Part shown: positions 15,735 through 23,333 of the stretch, in pieces
Layout of the letters: every line of letters begins with the position of its first letter
Numbering within the stretch: position 1 is the stretch's first letter
NCBI GenBank assembly: GCA_937880175.1
Contig: CALFLO010000135.1
Coordinates: forward strand, 1-23,333
Reading direction: 5' to 3'
Length of the DNA: 23,333 nucleotides
Source of the DNA: an uncultured Gluconobacter sp.
Lineage (GTDB): Bacteria > Pseudomonadota > Alphaproteobacteria > Acetobacterales > Acetobacteraceae
Position numbers and translations under genes: made by a program
The notes under the pieces: generated by a model
What the model saw: only the letters and a program-made list of their open reading frames with translations
The model's database searches: none
Told to the model about the DNA's origin: nothing

Positions 15735-16832
15735 TCAGGACCGCAGGGCGGATTCAATCAGATCAGCGACTTTTGCGGCAGCATGAGGGCGCACACACAG
15801 ATGAGCGGCTTTTGCTGCATTTTCGAGCTTTTCAGGATGGGAAAACAGGTCTGTCAGCAGAGCCGTCAGGGCAGTGGGTGTGAAATTAGGCTGACGGATC
15901 ATCCAAGCGGCGCCTGCGTCTACGAGTGCCTGACCATTCGCGCCCTGTTCATCAGAGGCAGCGATGGGGAGTGGCACCAGAATGGACGGAAGACCGGCCA
16001 TGGCCAGTTCTGCGACTGATGAGCCGCCCGCACGTCCGATCACGAGATGGGCGTTTTTCAGGCAGGCCGGAACATTCGTGAAGAAGGGTGCGGCTTCGAC
16101 TTCGATACCGGCATCCGTATAAATGGCGCGAACGCGGTCCAGATCCTCGGCTTTGATCTGTTGCGTAACTTTCAGGCGTTTGCGGAATTCTTCGGGAAGG
16201 GTAGCCAGTGCCTGTGGCACGATTTCAGAGAATACGCGTGCGCCAAGCGAACCGCCCCAGACCAGAAGGTTGATCCTGTCTTCGGGCGGCACATAGGAAT
16301 GATCGAATAGCGCTTCGATGCCCGCGCGGACGGGCATACCTGTCAGCGTTGTTTGGGCGTTTTTTGGAAGACGCGCGACGGTCGTATAGGAGGTGGCGAT
16401 CAGCGGAGAAAAGCGGGACAGGAAGGCATTGGCCTGTCCGAGCACGGCATTGCCTTCGTGAATGACCATTTGCGGGCGTTTTGCGGAAGGCAGAAGACGC
16501 GATGCGGTTAAAGGCGGGATGGACGGATAGCCGCCGAACCCTACGACGGCCGCTGCATCCAGCGAACTCAGGGTGCGGCGTGCGTCCATCATGCCGCGCA
16601 GCAGGGCCAGTACGCCACGGATCTTCCCGCCAATGCCTTTACCGGCCACGCCTGCACCGTCCAGCACGTATTGCGGACGGTCCTTGAACAGGCCGGTTTC
16701 GCGACGTCCGTGACGTGCGTCGGTCATTAGGACAAGTTCGTGTCCCCGTTCCGCGAGCACGGTCGCGACAGCCTCAGCCGGGAAGAAATGTCCGCCCGTG
16801 CCACCGGCGGCGATAACGATGGGGCGGTTCAC
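15735..16832 (-). CDS. murG: Lipid II synthase MurG (N-acetylglucosaminyltransferase)
   Basis: MurG transfers GlcNAc from UDP-GlcNAc to lipid I on the inner face of the membrane, making lipid II. The 365-residue GT-B protein has the N-terminal glycine loop GGTGGH (10-15), the second loop VVGFGGYPS, and the C-terminal donor site with GRAGGSSVAEL and the SDEQGANGQAL stretch. The acceptor-side motif usually written HEQN reads HEGN here. It starts with GTG at 16832, which overlaps the ftsW stop (GTGA), and AGAGGA lies 7 bases upstream. A 39-base gap without obvious signals separates it from murC. Confidence 0.97.
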   Translation of the reverse strand: MNRPIVIAAGGTGGHFFPAEAVATVLAERGHELVLMTDARHGRRETGLFKDRPQYVLDGAGVAGKGIGGKIRGVLALLRGMMDARRTLSSLDAAAVVGFGGYPSIPPLTASRLLPSAKRPQMVIHEGNAVLGQANAFLSRFSPLIATSYTTVARLPKNAQTTLTGMPVRAGIEALFDHSYVPPEDRINLLVWGGSLGARVFSEIVPQALATLPEEFRKRLKVTQQIKAEDLDRVRAIYTDAGIEVEAAPFFTNVPACLKNAHLVIGRAGGSSVAELAMAGLPSILVPLPIAASDEQGANGQALVDAGAAWMIRQPNFTPTALTALLTDLFSHPEKLENAAKAAHLCVRPHAAAKVADLIESALRS

Positions 16833-18022
16833 GGCGCGTTCCTCTCAAACACTGTTCCCTGAGCGTAAGGCGCAGAGGTTCTCTGACCAATCCGGCTCTG
16901 GCCGACATGATGACGTGTGAGGGCCAGAACCATACCCATGGTCAGGGCCACCGACATTGCCGAACTGCCGCCATAGGAAATGAAGGGCAGGGTCATGCCC
17001 TTTGTCGGGATCAGATGCAATGTCGAACCCATGTTGACGAAGGCCTGAAGCCCGAAACCGGTCACCAGTCCCGCAGCAGACACGATGACGAACGGATCTT
17101 CCTCATGCATTAGCTTGAGCAGGGTACGCAGCACGATGATTCCGAACAGCAGGATGATGCCGATACACAGGATAAGGCCATATTCCTCGCCTGCGACGGC
17201 GAAGACGAAGTCGGCATGGGCGTCGGGCAGCAGGTCCTTCACGCGGCCTTCACCGGGGCCTCGGCCCAGAAGGCCCCCATTTCCGAAGGCGCGCAGAGCG
17301 GTATCGATCTGATAATGATCGCCGACATCGGGATGCAGGAAGCGCTGAACGCGGGACTGGACGTGCGGGAAGACGATATAGGCGACCGCGAAGGCTCCCG
17401 CCATTCCAGCAACGCACAGGCCGACCCAGTAGAGCTTGAGACCGTCCACGAACAACTGTGTCATGAAGACCATCGTGATGACGGAAAGCATTCCGATATC
17501 CGGCTGGGATTTCAGCAGGACCAGAATGAACCCGAAGCACGCAAAGGCCACCAGCATGCCGGGAAACGCGATATTGCCCCACATCACGACGGAACGGCGC
17601 GCGGACAGCAGCCATCCGGTCATGACGGCAAAGCACGGCTTGAGGAATTCGGAGGGCTGGACCGACATCATGGGCAACGCAATCCAGCGGCGCGCGCCCT
17701 TGATTTCCATACCGTGCACCAGCGTCATGGCCGTCGCACCCAGAGCCAGGATGCCGCCGATGATGGCGAGTTTCTTGATGGCCTGTCGGGACAGATAAGA
17801 CGTTCCAAGAACGATCGCTCCGGCCAGCGTCAGGAAGATCACCTGCTTGAGAATGAACATGTTGCGTGAGGCGCCGATACGCGAAGCCACGGCGGGACTG
17901 GCGGCCAGCATCAGCACATAGCCCAGACCGATCAGCAGACCGACGCAGGCCAGCGTCACACGATCCAGATTCCGCCACCAGCGGGCGACCGCAGAAGTGT
18001 CGACACGGGACAGTCCCGACAT
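16829..18022 (-). CDS. ftsW: Septal peptidoglycan polymerase FtsW
   Basis: FtsW is a SEDS-family glycosyltransferase that polymerises lipid II at the septum with its partner FtsI. The 397 residues form a multi-span membrane protein with family landmarks: QPSEFLKP, the loop HYQIDTALRAFGNGGLLGRG, DAHADFVFAVAGEE, and STLHLIPTKGMTLPFISYGGSS. A longer frame from 18061 would overlap murD. The ATG at 18022 lies 4 bases after the murD stop and has a full AGGAGG 9 bases before it, so I chose it. The end overlaps murG by four bases. The Arg-rich, polar C-terminal tail should be cytoplasmic. Confidence 0.97.
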   Translation of the reverse strand: MSGLSRVDTSAVARWWRNLDRVTLACVGLLIGLGYVLMLAASPAVASRIGASRNMFILKQVIFLTLAGAIVLGTSYLSRQAIKKLAIIGGILALGATAMTLVHGMEIKGARRWIALPMMSVQPSEFLKPCFAVMTGWLLSARRSVVMWGNIAFPGMLVAFACFGFILVLLKSQPDIGMLSVITMVFMTQLFVDGLKLYWVGLCVAGMAGAFAVAYIVFPHVQSRVQRFLHPDVGDHYQIDTALRAFGNGGLLGRGPGEGRVKDLLPDAHADFVFAVAGEEYGLILCIGIILLFGIIVLRTLLKLMHEEDPFVIVSAAGLVTGFGLQAFVNMGSTLHLIPTKGMTLPFISYGGSSAMSVALTMGMVLALTRHHVGQSRIGQRTSAPYAQGTVFERNAP

Positions 18023-18026
18023 GGTG

Positions 18027-19373
18027 TCAATCCTCCTGCTTCTGCGTGCGTGTGGTGCCACAATGACCTGATTTTACGATATTATCGCAAATCTTAAGGA
18101 AGTGTGAACCTCGATCCTCGAAACTGCGGAATTGATCAAAGCTTGCACATGCGGGGGAGAGCATAACGACGGGAATGTTTTTCTCGCGAGCGGCCTTGAA
18201 GGCTGCCGGGACAGCGTTCTCCAGTGTTCCGCAGTGCTGGAAAGGGACGTCGTACTCTTCGAGCGTGGCGGCCAGAACATCGGCATCCTGACCGATCAAA
18301 AAAGCCTGGGCGATGTGATCAAAGAACGAAGCAAGACTTTCGATGCCCCCTGCTTTTGCAACGCCACCTGCAATCCACATGACCCTGTCATAGGCAGCAA
18401 GTGCTTTGGAGACGGCTTCAGCGTTCGTGGCCTTGCTGTCATTGATGAAGGAAATCCCATCGCATTCCGCGACTTTCTGGAGGCGATGTTCCAGACCGGG
18501 AAAGGATTTCAGACCGGCCTGGATTGCCGGGTCATCAAGGCCGAGATGGTGCACAATGGCCAGGGCCGCGCCGACATTCTGGGCATTATGCCGTCCGGGA
18601 AGGGCTGGGCCTTCAAAGGGGGGCAAGGTGTCGGTGTTCAGTTCAACCACCTGCACGCCGCGTGATGCGACCTGTGACGCGATGGACCGGCACCAGTCAT
18701 CATCCATGCCGATCACGGCCAGATCTTCCGGCCCCATATTGTCGAACACATGGGCCTTGGCCGCCGCATAGCCCGTCATGTCACCGTGCCGATCCAGATG
18801 ATCGGGGGTGAGGTTCAGCAGACATGCCGCGTTCGCATGGAACTGGTCGAGGCGTTCGAGCATGTAGGAGGACATTTCGATGACGTAGACGCCGTCATCG
18901 GGCAGGAGCGGTAACGCCAGCGATGCCGTGCCGAGATTGCCGCCTGCCGCGCAGGGACGCCCGGCCATTGTGACGAGATGGGCGATCAGGGCCGTCGTCG
19001 TCGATTTTCCGTTTGTTCCGGTAACTGCGACGAACGCGGCGTTTGAGCCGGACTTCCGGACGACACGATACAGGATCTCGGCATCGGACAGGATCTGGAT
19101 TCCCTGAGCGCGGGCAAGGTCCGCGACAGGATGGGCTTTGGGCAGAAGATGCGGAATGCCGGGAGATAGGATGAGGGCCGTCATGCCGGACAGGTCGGTC
19201 AGGGGAGCGACCGTCAGGTTCGGCTGCGCGGGCAGATCGGCATTGCGATCATCCCAGGCGTGAACCTGTGCGCCCATCCCGAGCAGCGCCTGCACGACAG
19301 CGGTGCCATTGCGTCCCAGACCGCAGACGGCATAGCGCTCCCCTGCAAGGAGGTTGGGTGGGAAGCCGCTCAT
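18027..19373 (-). CDS. murD: UDP-N-acetylmuramoylalanine--D-glutamate ligase MurD
   Basis: MurD adds D-glutamate to UDP-MurNAc-L-Ala with ATP. The 448 residues show the N-terminal UDP-binding loop CGLGRNGTA (17-25), SPGIP (70-74), the ATP loop TGTNGKSTTT (118-127), the NLTPDHLDRHG motif, and the C-terminal KATNAEA and LSPACASFDQF motifs of the family. The same frame is open upstream to 19583, inside mraY, but those 70 Arg/Pro-rich residues do not resemble MurD. The ATG at 19373 overlaps the mraY stop (ATGA) and gives a normal length. The gene ends 4 bases before ftsW. Confidence 0.98.
   Translation of the reverse strand: MSGFPPNLLAGERYAVCGLGRNGTAVVQALLGMGAQVHAWDDRNADLPAQPNLTVAPLTDLSGMTALILSPGIPHLLPKAHPVADLARAQGIQILSDAEILYRVVRKSGSNAAFVAVTGTNGKSTTTALIAHLVTMAGRPCAAGGNLGTASLALPLLPDDGVYVIEMSSYMLERLDQFHANAACLLNLTPDHLDRHGDMTGYAAAKAHVFDNMGPEDLAVIGMDDDWCRSIASQVASRGVQVVELNTDTLPPFEGPALPGRHNAQNVGAALAIVHHLGLDDPAIQAGLKSFPGLEHRLQKVAECDGISFINDSKATNAEAVSKALAAYDRVMWIAGGVAKAGGIESLASFFDHIAQAFLIGQDADVLAATLEEYDVPFQHCGTLENAVPAAFKAAREKNIPVVMLSPACASFDQFRSFEDRGSHFLKICDNIVKSGHCGTTRTQKQED
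18032..18037 (-). promoter_or_regulatory. Consensus ribosome binding site of ftsW
   Basis: AGGAGG on the - strand, inside the last codons of murD, lies 9 bases before the ftsW ATG at 18022. It is the best Shine-Dalgarno I saw in the cluster and rules against the longer ftsW frame from 18061. Confidence 0.8.
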
Positions 19374-20461
19374 CGCAGTTTCAGCGTCGCCAGACCGCAC
19401 AGGCCCAGCACGATGGAAACGATCCAGAACCGGATGACGATTTTCGGCTCCTGCCAGCCTTTTTTCTCGAAATGGTGGTGCAGGGGCGCCATGAGAAAGA
19501 CGCGCCGTCCCGTCCGCTTGAACCAGAAGATCTGGATGACGACGGAGAGGGTTTCGGCCACAAAAACGCCGCCTACGATGCACAGGACGAGTTCATGCTT
19601 GGTGGCGACCGCTACGGCTCCGAGAGCGCCGCCGAGGGACAGGGAGCCGGTATCGCCCATGAAAACGGCAGCCGGTGGGGCGTTGAACCACAGGAAGCCG
19701 AGACCCGCGCCAATCAGGGCGGCGCAGAAGACTGCGAGTTCGCCCGTGCCGGGGACCGGATGGAGTTGCAGGTAGTCGGCGAAGACGTGGTTGCCGACCA
19801 GATAGGAAATCAGGGCGAAGACCAGTGCTGCGATTACGACCGGAACGATGGCGAGGCCGTCCAGACCATCCGTAAAGTTCACGGCATTGCCAAAGCCAGT
19901 AATGGTGATCATTGCAAAGATCGGAAAAGCGTAGCCCAGCGGAAGCAGTACATCCTTCACGAACGGAAAGGCGACCATGTTGCGCAATTCCGGTGGAGTC
20001 AGATATTGCAGCCAGATCCCGGCAACCAATGATGCCAGAAACTCGCAGCCCAGTCGGGTCCGCTTGGAAACGCCGGTTGTATTACGCTTTGAGAGCTTCA
20101 GGTAATCGTCGGCAAACCCGACGGCCCCGAAAGCCGCCGTCGTCAGCATGACGGCCCAGACGAAGCCATTCGTCAGATCGGCCCAGAGCAGCGTTGCCGA
20201 AAACAGCGCAATCAGGATCAGCATGCCGCCCATCGTGGGCGTTCCGGCCTTTTCCAGAATATGCCGTTCGGGGCCGACTGTGCGGATTGGCTGGCCTTCG
20301 CGCTGGATCCGCTTGAGCTGCGCGATGAACGGGTTGCCCAGTGCCAGCGAGATGACCAGCGCGGTCAGGCAGGCGCAGCCCGAGCGGAACGTCAGGTAAT
20401 GGAACAGGTTGAAGAACCCGCCATGGGACGTGTCGTGAGCGGCGATGAGATTGAAAAGCAT
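19370..20461 (-). CDS. mraY: Phospho-N-acetylmuramoyl-pentapeptide-transferase MraY
   Basis: MraY is an integral membrane enzyme that moves phospho-MurNAc-pentapeptide from UDP to undecaprenyl phosphate, making lipid I. The 363 residues contain about ten hydrophobic segments and the family signatures: GTPTMGG (73-79), DDYLK with the Mg-binding Asp118 and Asp119, NFTDGLDGLA (195-204), FMGDTGSL, and MAPLHHHFEKKGW near the C-terminus. Length matches E. coli MraY (360). The ATG shares one base with the murF stop (TGATG), and the end overlaps murD by four bases. Confidence 0.98.
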   Translation of the reverse strand: MLFNLIAAHDTSHGGFFNLFHYLTFRSGCACLTALVISLALGNPFIAQLKRIQREGQPIRTVGPERHILEKAGTPTMGGMLILIALFSATLLWADLTNGFVWAVMLTTAAFGAVGFADDYLKLSKRNTTGVSKRTRLGCEFLASLVAGIWLQYLTPPELRNMVAFPFVKDVLLPLGYAFPIFAMITITGFGNAVNFTDGLDGLAIVPVVIAALVFALISYLVGNHVFADYLQLHPVPGTGELAVFCAALIGAGLGFLWFNAPPAAVFMGDTGSLSLGGALGAVAVATKHELVLCIVGGVFVAETLSVVIQIFWFKRTGRRVFLMAPLHHHFEKKGWQEPKIVIRFWIVSIVLGLCGLATLKLR

Positions 20462-21834
20462 CAGGAAGAAACCGGGCTGGAAGCGTTATCGAGGACTGAG
20501 ATCACGTCACGCATCCGGCTGCCGAAGCTGCCTTTCACGAGCAGGAGATCACCGGGGCGAAGGGCGTTGAGCAGAAGAGGCGCCAGGGACGCGGCGTCCG
20601 TGGCGTATCCCCCCTGAAGTTCGGACGGAAGTGCGTCGTAGAGCGCGCGCATATGAGGGCCGCAGCAGAAGGCGACGGCTTTGGCAGCCTGCACGGCATC
20701 TGCCAGAGAACGGTGTTCGGAATCGGCGAAGGTGCCGAGTTCCCGGATGTCCCCGAGGGCCGCAACATGTCGCTGTGCCGGGAGGAGTGCGAGGGTTGCC
20801 AATGCCGCGCGGACGCTGGGCGTGGAGGCGTTGTAGCTCTCATCGAGCAGCCGCACATCGTTCAGGATCGTGCGGATCTGCCCGCGCCCGGCACCCGGTA
20901 CAAAGCTCCGCAATGCGTTGGTGGCAACGGTGACATCCTCGCCAAGGGCTGCAACCGCGCCGAGGGCCAGAGCCGCGTTGCGGGCCAGATGCTCGCCCGG
21001 TGCCGTCAAGGTCACGTCTTGAGTGCCGGACGGCATGTGCAGCGAAAAATGACTGCCTTCTGCCGAGCAATGCAGTTCTTCGATCCGGAGTGCTGCCGTT
21101 TCAGAAAAACCTGAATGCCACAGGGCGCATTCTTCGGGCAGGGCTTGGGTGAAATAGGTTTGCCCCGGAGCATCGTCCGGGACGATGGCAATTCCCTTGT
21201 CCGAAAGCGCGTCGAACAGGGCTGATTTTTCCTCTGCAATCGCCTCGATAGTACCCATATGGCCGAGATGCGCCGTGCCGATCGTCGTGATGATGGCGAC
21301 GTCGGGGCAGACCTGAGCGGCAAGGGGGGCGATTTCTCCAACATGATTCATGCCGATTTCGCTGATGCAGAACCGCGCGTTCTGCGGCAGTCGTGCCAGC
21401 GTCAGGGGTACGCCCCAGTGATTGTTGTAGGAGGCGACGGCAGCGTGCGTCTGACCGATGGCGGAAAGGGCGACGTTCAGCATGTCCTTGGTCGTTGTCT
21501 TACCGACGCTGCCGGTGATGGCGACGACTTTTCCGCAAAAACGGGCGCGTGCGTAGCGTCCCAGATCCACGAGTGCTGTCATGGTATCGGGAACGATCAG
21601 GAGGCGCGGATCGTCCAGACCGGCTGTATCATGCACAAGCGCGCAGGCCGCGCCCTTGTCCAGGGCTTGCCGGACATGGGCATGGCCGTCGCTCGTTTCG
21701 CCGCGCAGGGCGATGAACAGGTCCCCGGGGGCCAGTGTGCGGGTGTCGATCGAGATACCCGTGACCTGAACGTCGGCGTTCAGTGTTCCACTGGTTGCGG
21801 CGCGAAGGTCCGCGCTGTTCCATAGAACGCTCAT
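20461..21834 (-). CDS. murF: UDP-N-acetylmuramoyl-tripeptide--D-alanyl-D-alanine ligase MurF
   Basis: MurF joins the D-Ala-D-Ala made by Ddl to the tripeptide, completing the cytoplasmic pentapeptide precursor. The 457 residues show the N-terminal substrate domain (SIDTRTLAPGDLFIALRG, about 28-45), the ATP loop TGSVGKTTTK (107-116), the NNHWGVPLTLARLP segment, the ISEIGMNHVGEI motif, and the C-terminal DESYNASTPSVRAAL motif. Length is normal (E. coli 452). The ATG overlaps the murE stop (ATGA), with AGGTG about 4 bases upstream. The stop shares a base with the mraY start. Confidence 0.98.
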   Translation of the reverse strand: MSVLWNSADLRAATSGTLNADVQVTGISIDTRTLAPGDLFIALRGETSDGHAHVRQALDKGAACALVHDTAGLDDPRLLIVPDTMTALVDLGRYARARFCGKVVAITGSVGKTTTKDMLNVALSAIGQTHAAVASYNNHWGVPLTLARLPQNARFCISEIGMNHVGEIAPLAAQVCPDVAIITTIGTAHLGHMGTIEAIAEEKSALFDALSDKGIAIVPDDAPGQTYFTQALPEECALWHSGFSETAALRIEELHCSAEGSHFSLHMPSGTQDVTLTAPGEHLARNAALALGAVAALGEDVTVATNALRSFVPGAGRGQIRTILNDVRLLDESYNASTPSVRAALATLALLPAQRHVAALGDIRELGTFADSEHRSLADAVQAAKAVAFCCGPHMRALYDALPSELQGGYATDAASLAPLLLNALRPGDLLLVKGSFGSRMRDVISVLDNASSPVSS

Positions 21835-23291
21835 GCCACACCTGCCAGTTCACGGATGACGAGACGGTCATCGAAGGGCAGGACCTCCGTGCCGACGATC
21901 TGGCCCTGCTCATGTCCTTTGCCGGCCACAACAAGGATATCGCCGGGTTTCAGGGCTTCGAGACCCGCTGCGATGGCGCTGCGACGGTCTGCGATTTCCA
22001 GTGCATCCGGGCATGCCGCCAGGATTTCGGAACGGATGGAAGAGGGCTCTTCTGTGCGGGGATTATCGTCCGTCACGATGGCCAGATCCGTCATTCGGGC
22101 AGCGACTTCCCCCATGAGTGGGCGTTTGCCGCGGTCGCGGTCGCCGCCTGCGCCGAAGACCACGATCAGACGGCCTGCCGTATGCGGCCGCAGGCTGGAC
22201 AGGACGCAGTCAAGTGCGTCGGGGGTGTGGGCGTAATCGACATAGGCTGCGGCGCCGTTGGGCAATGCGACGGCGCGTTCGCAGCGGCCATGGACGCCTG
22301 TCAGACGTGGCAGAAGTTCGACAACCTGCCGGGCTTCTGCGTCGTCGTTCCAGCACAGGGCGGCTGCCAGCATCACATTGTCTGCCTGAAAACGTCCGGG
22401 CAGGGAAAGGGAGATTTCAGGCAGTTCCTTGCCATGCAGGGCCAGACGCAGGATCTGACCGGATGGCGTCGGGCGCGCTTCGATCAGTCGCAGCGTGGTG
22501 CCATTACGTCCGACACTGCGGAGAGTCAGACTGCGCCGAGCCGAAATTTCCTGAAGGGCGGCAAAGGTTTCGCTGTCCATGTCCGCATTGACGGCTGCAA
22601 TGCCGTCTGTGGGAAGTACGTCTTCAAACAGACGTAGTTTTGCCGTGCGGTAAGCTTCCAGTGTCAGATGATAATCGAGATGGTCGCGCGTCAGATTGGA
22701 GAAACCTGCCGCCGTCAGCGTAACGCCGTCCAGCCGATGCTGCTCAAGTCCATGCGATGAGGCTTCGAGGGCGACGTGTTGGACGCCGTTATGGGCCAGC
22801 GCGGCGAGGGTCTGTGACAGAGATACGGGATCGGGCGTGGTTAGGCTCGGCGGGGCTGGCACGTCCGTGTCAGAAATGAGTCCCAGCGTCCCGAGGCTTG
22901 CTGCTTGCTTTCCCTGAAGGACCCAGAGCTGGCGCAGAAAATCGGCCGTGCTGCTTTTACCGTTCGTTCCGGTGATCGCGGCAACGCAGGCGGGTTGCGG
23001 GCCTGCAAGCGCGGACGCCATGCAGGCGAGCAGATGCTTGGCATCGGAGCGTACGATCACGGGAACTGAATGGCCCGGCTCCGCAGCCTCATGATCCACG
23101 ATCACGGCAGCGGCACCCTGAGATATAGCCAGTGGGATAAAGGCGCTTCCGTCCTGCTTTGCTCCGCGCAGGGCAAAGAACAGCGTTCCTGCTCCGGCCC
23201 GGCGACTGTCTGCCGTTACGGCCAGAATGTCGGGGTCGGCTGTCAGGGCCTGTGATGTGCCGCAAAGGGCGAAAAGCTGGGAGAGGCGCAT
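21831..23291 (-). CDS. murE: UDP-MurNAc-tripeptide ligase MurE (meso-diaminopimelate adding)
   Basis: MurE adds the third residue of the peptide stem. The 486 residues show the N-terminal DSRRAGAGTLFFALRG (28-43), the ATP loop TGTNGKSST (107-115), the NLTRDHLDYH segment (199-208), the likely carbamylated lysine (Lys218 in YRTAKLRLF), DYAHTPDAL, and DNPR at 409-412, which marks enzymes that use meso-diaminopimelate rather than lysine. The frame is open upstream. A TTG sits directly before the ATG, and no stop separates it from the window edge. I chose the ATG at 23291 because it starts at the usual N-terminus. No Shine-Dalgarno is visible. The stop overlaps murF by four bases. Confidence 0.96.
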   Translation of the reverse strand: MRLSQLFALCGTSQALTADPDILAVTADSRRAGAGTLFFALRGAKQDGSAFIPLAISQGAAAVIVDHEAAEPGHSVPVIVRSDAKHLLACMASALAGPQPACVAAITGTNGKSSTADFLRQLWVLQGKQAASLGTLGLISDTDVPAPPSLTTPDPVSLSQTLAALAHNGVQHVALEASSHGLEQHRLDGVTLTAAGFSNLTRDHLDYHLTLEAYRTAKLRLFEDVLPTDGIAAVNADMDSETFAALQEISARRSLTLRSVGRNGTTLRLIEARPTPSGQILRLALHGKELPEISLSLPGRFQADNVMLAAALCWNDDAEARQVVELLPRLTGVHGRCERAVALPNGAAAYVDYAHTPDALDCVLSSLRPHTAGRLIVVFGAGGDRDRGKRPLMGEVAARMTDLAIVTDDNPRTEEPSSIRSEILAACPDALEIADRRSAIAAGLEALKPGDILVVAGKGHEQGQIVGTEVLPFDDRLVIRELAGVA

Positions 23292-23299
23292 CAAACGGT

Positions 23300-23333
23300 T
23301 CAGTGCTGTGTTCTGGAGGGCGGGGTCTTGGGG
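23300..23333 (-). CDS. Possible 3' end of the upstream dcw gene (ftsI expected)
   Basis: One - strand frame is open from the window edge for ten codons (Pro-Lys-Thr-Pro-Pro-Ser-Arg-Thr-Gln-His) and ends at a TGA (23302-23300), 8 bases before the murE ATG. In most dcw clusters ftsI (penicillin-binding protein 3) precedes murE, so this could be its tail. The piece is too short to identify by sequence, and the call rests on position alone. Confidence 0.3.
   Translation of the reverse strand, partial: PKTPPSRTQH

Noticed and set aside
19374..19583. An N-terminal extension of MurD of 70 residues
   Set aside because: The extra residues are Arg/Pro-rich, lie inside mraY in another frame and do not look like MurD. 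The ATG overlapping the mraY stop gives the normal length.

Overview
The window is a 23.3 kb stretch of an alphaproteobacterial chromosome. Family Acetobacteraceae, possibly Gluconobacter or a relative, is my inference from the gene order, the GC-rich coding and the protein style; it was not tested by a search. A tRNA-Arg gene on the + strand opens the window. Every protein gene lies on the - strand, so transcription runs from high to low coordinates, and there are almost no gaps between genes.

In transcription order, 23.3 to 8.5 kb is the division and cell wall (dcw) cluster: a few possible codons of an upstream gene (presumably ftsI), then murE, murF, mraY, murD, ftsW, murG, murC, murB, ddl, ftsQ, ftsA and ftsZ. 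The products make the UDP-MurNAc-pentapeptide (MurB, C, D, E, F, Ddl), attach it to lipid and complete lipid II (MraY, MurG), polymerise glycan at the septum (FtsW), and form the divisome (FtsQ, FtsA, FtsZ). Most neighbours overlap by 1 or 4 bases (TGATG, ATGA or GTGA), which fixes several starts that the longest reading frames would place too far upstream (murD, ftsW, murB, ddl).

From 8.4 to 2.6 kb the same strand continues with lpxC (lipid A), bamD (outer-membrane protein assembly), recN (double-strand break repair) and ligA (DNA ligase). The 116-base ftsZ-lpxC gap holds a perfect 10-bp hairpin and a possible promoter, so lpxC may start a separate transcript. From 2.5 to 0.1 kb come a CNNM/CBS/CorC-HlyC membrane protein resembling E. 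coli YtfL (PaeA), a nicotinamidase (PncA) and a small secreted protein with the CxPHDC signature of Ivy lysozyme inhibitors. The tRNA gene with its terminator converges on these.

I saw no mobile element, CRISPR array, phage remnant, pseudogene or rRNA, and no clear sign of horizontal transfer. This is a conserved housekeeping region, and I did not find an undescribed system in it. The points most worth a second look are the Ivy-like gene beside pncA, the N-terminal extension of FtsA, a possible near-leaderless start for the YtfL-like gene, the ftsZ-lpxC junction, and unusual residues in MurG and MurB motifs. No gap between genes exceeds 300 bases.
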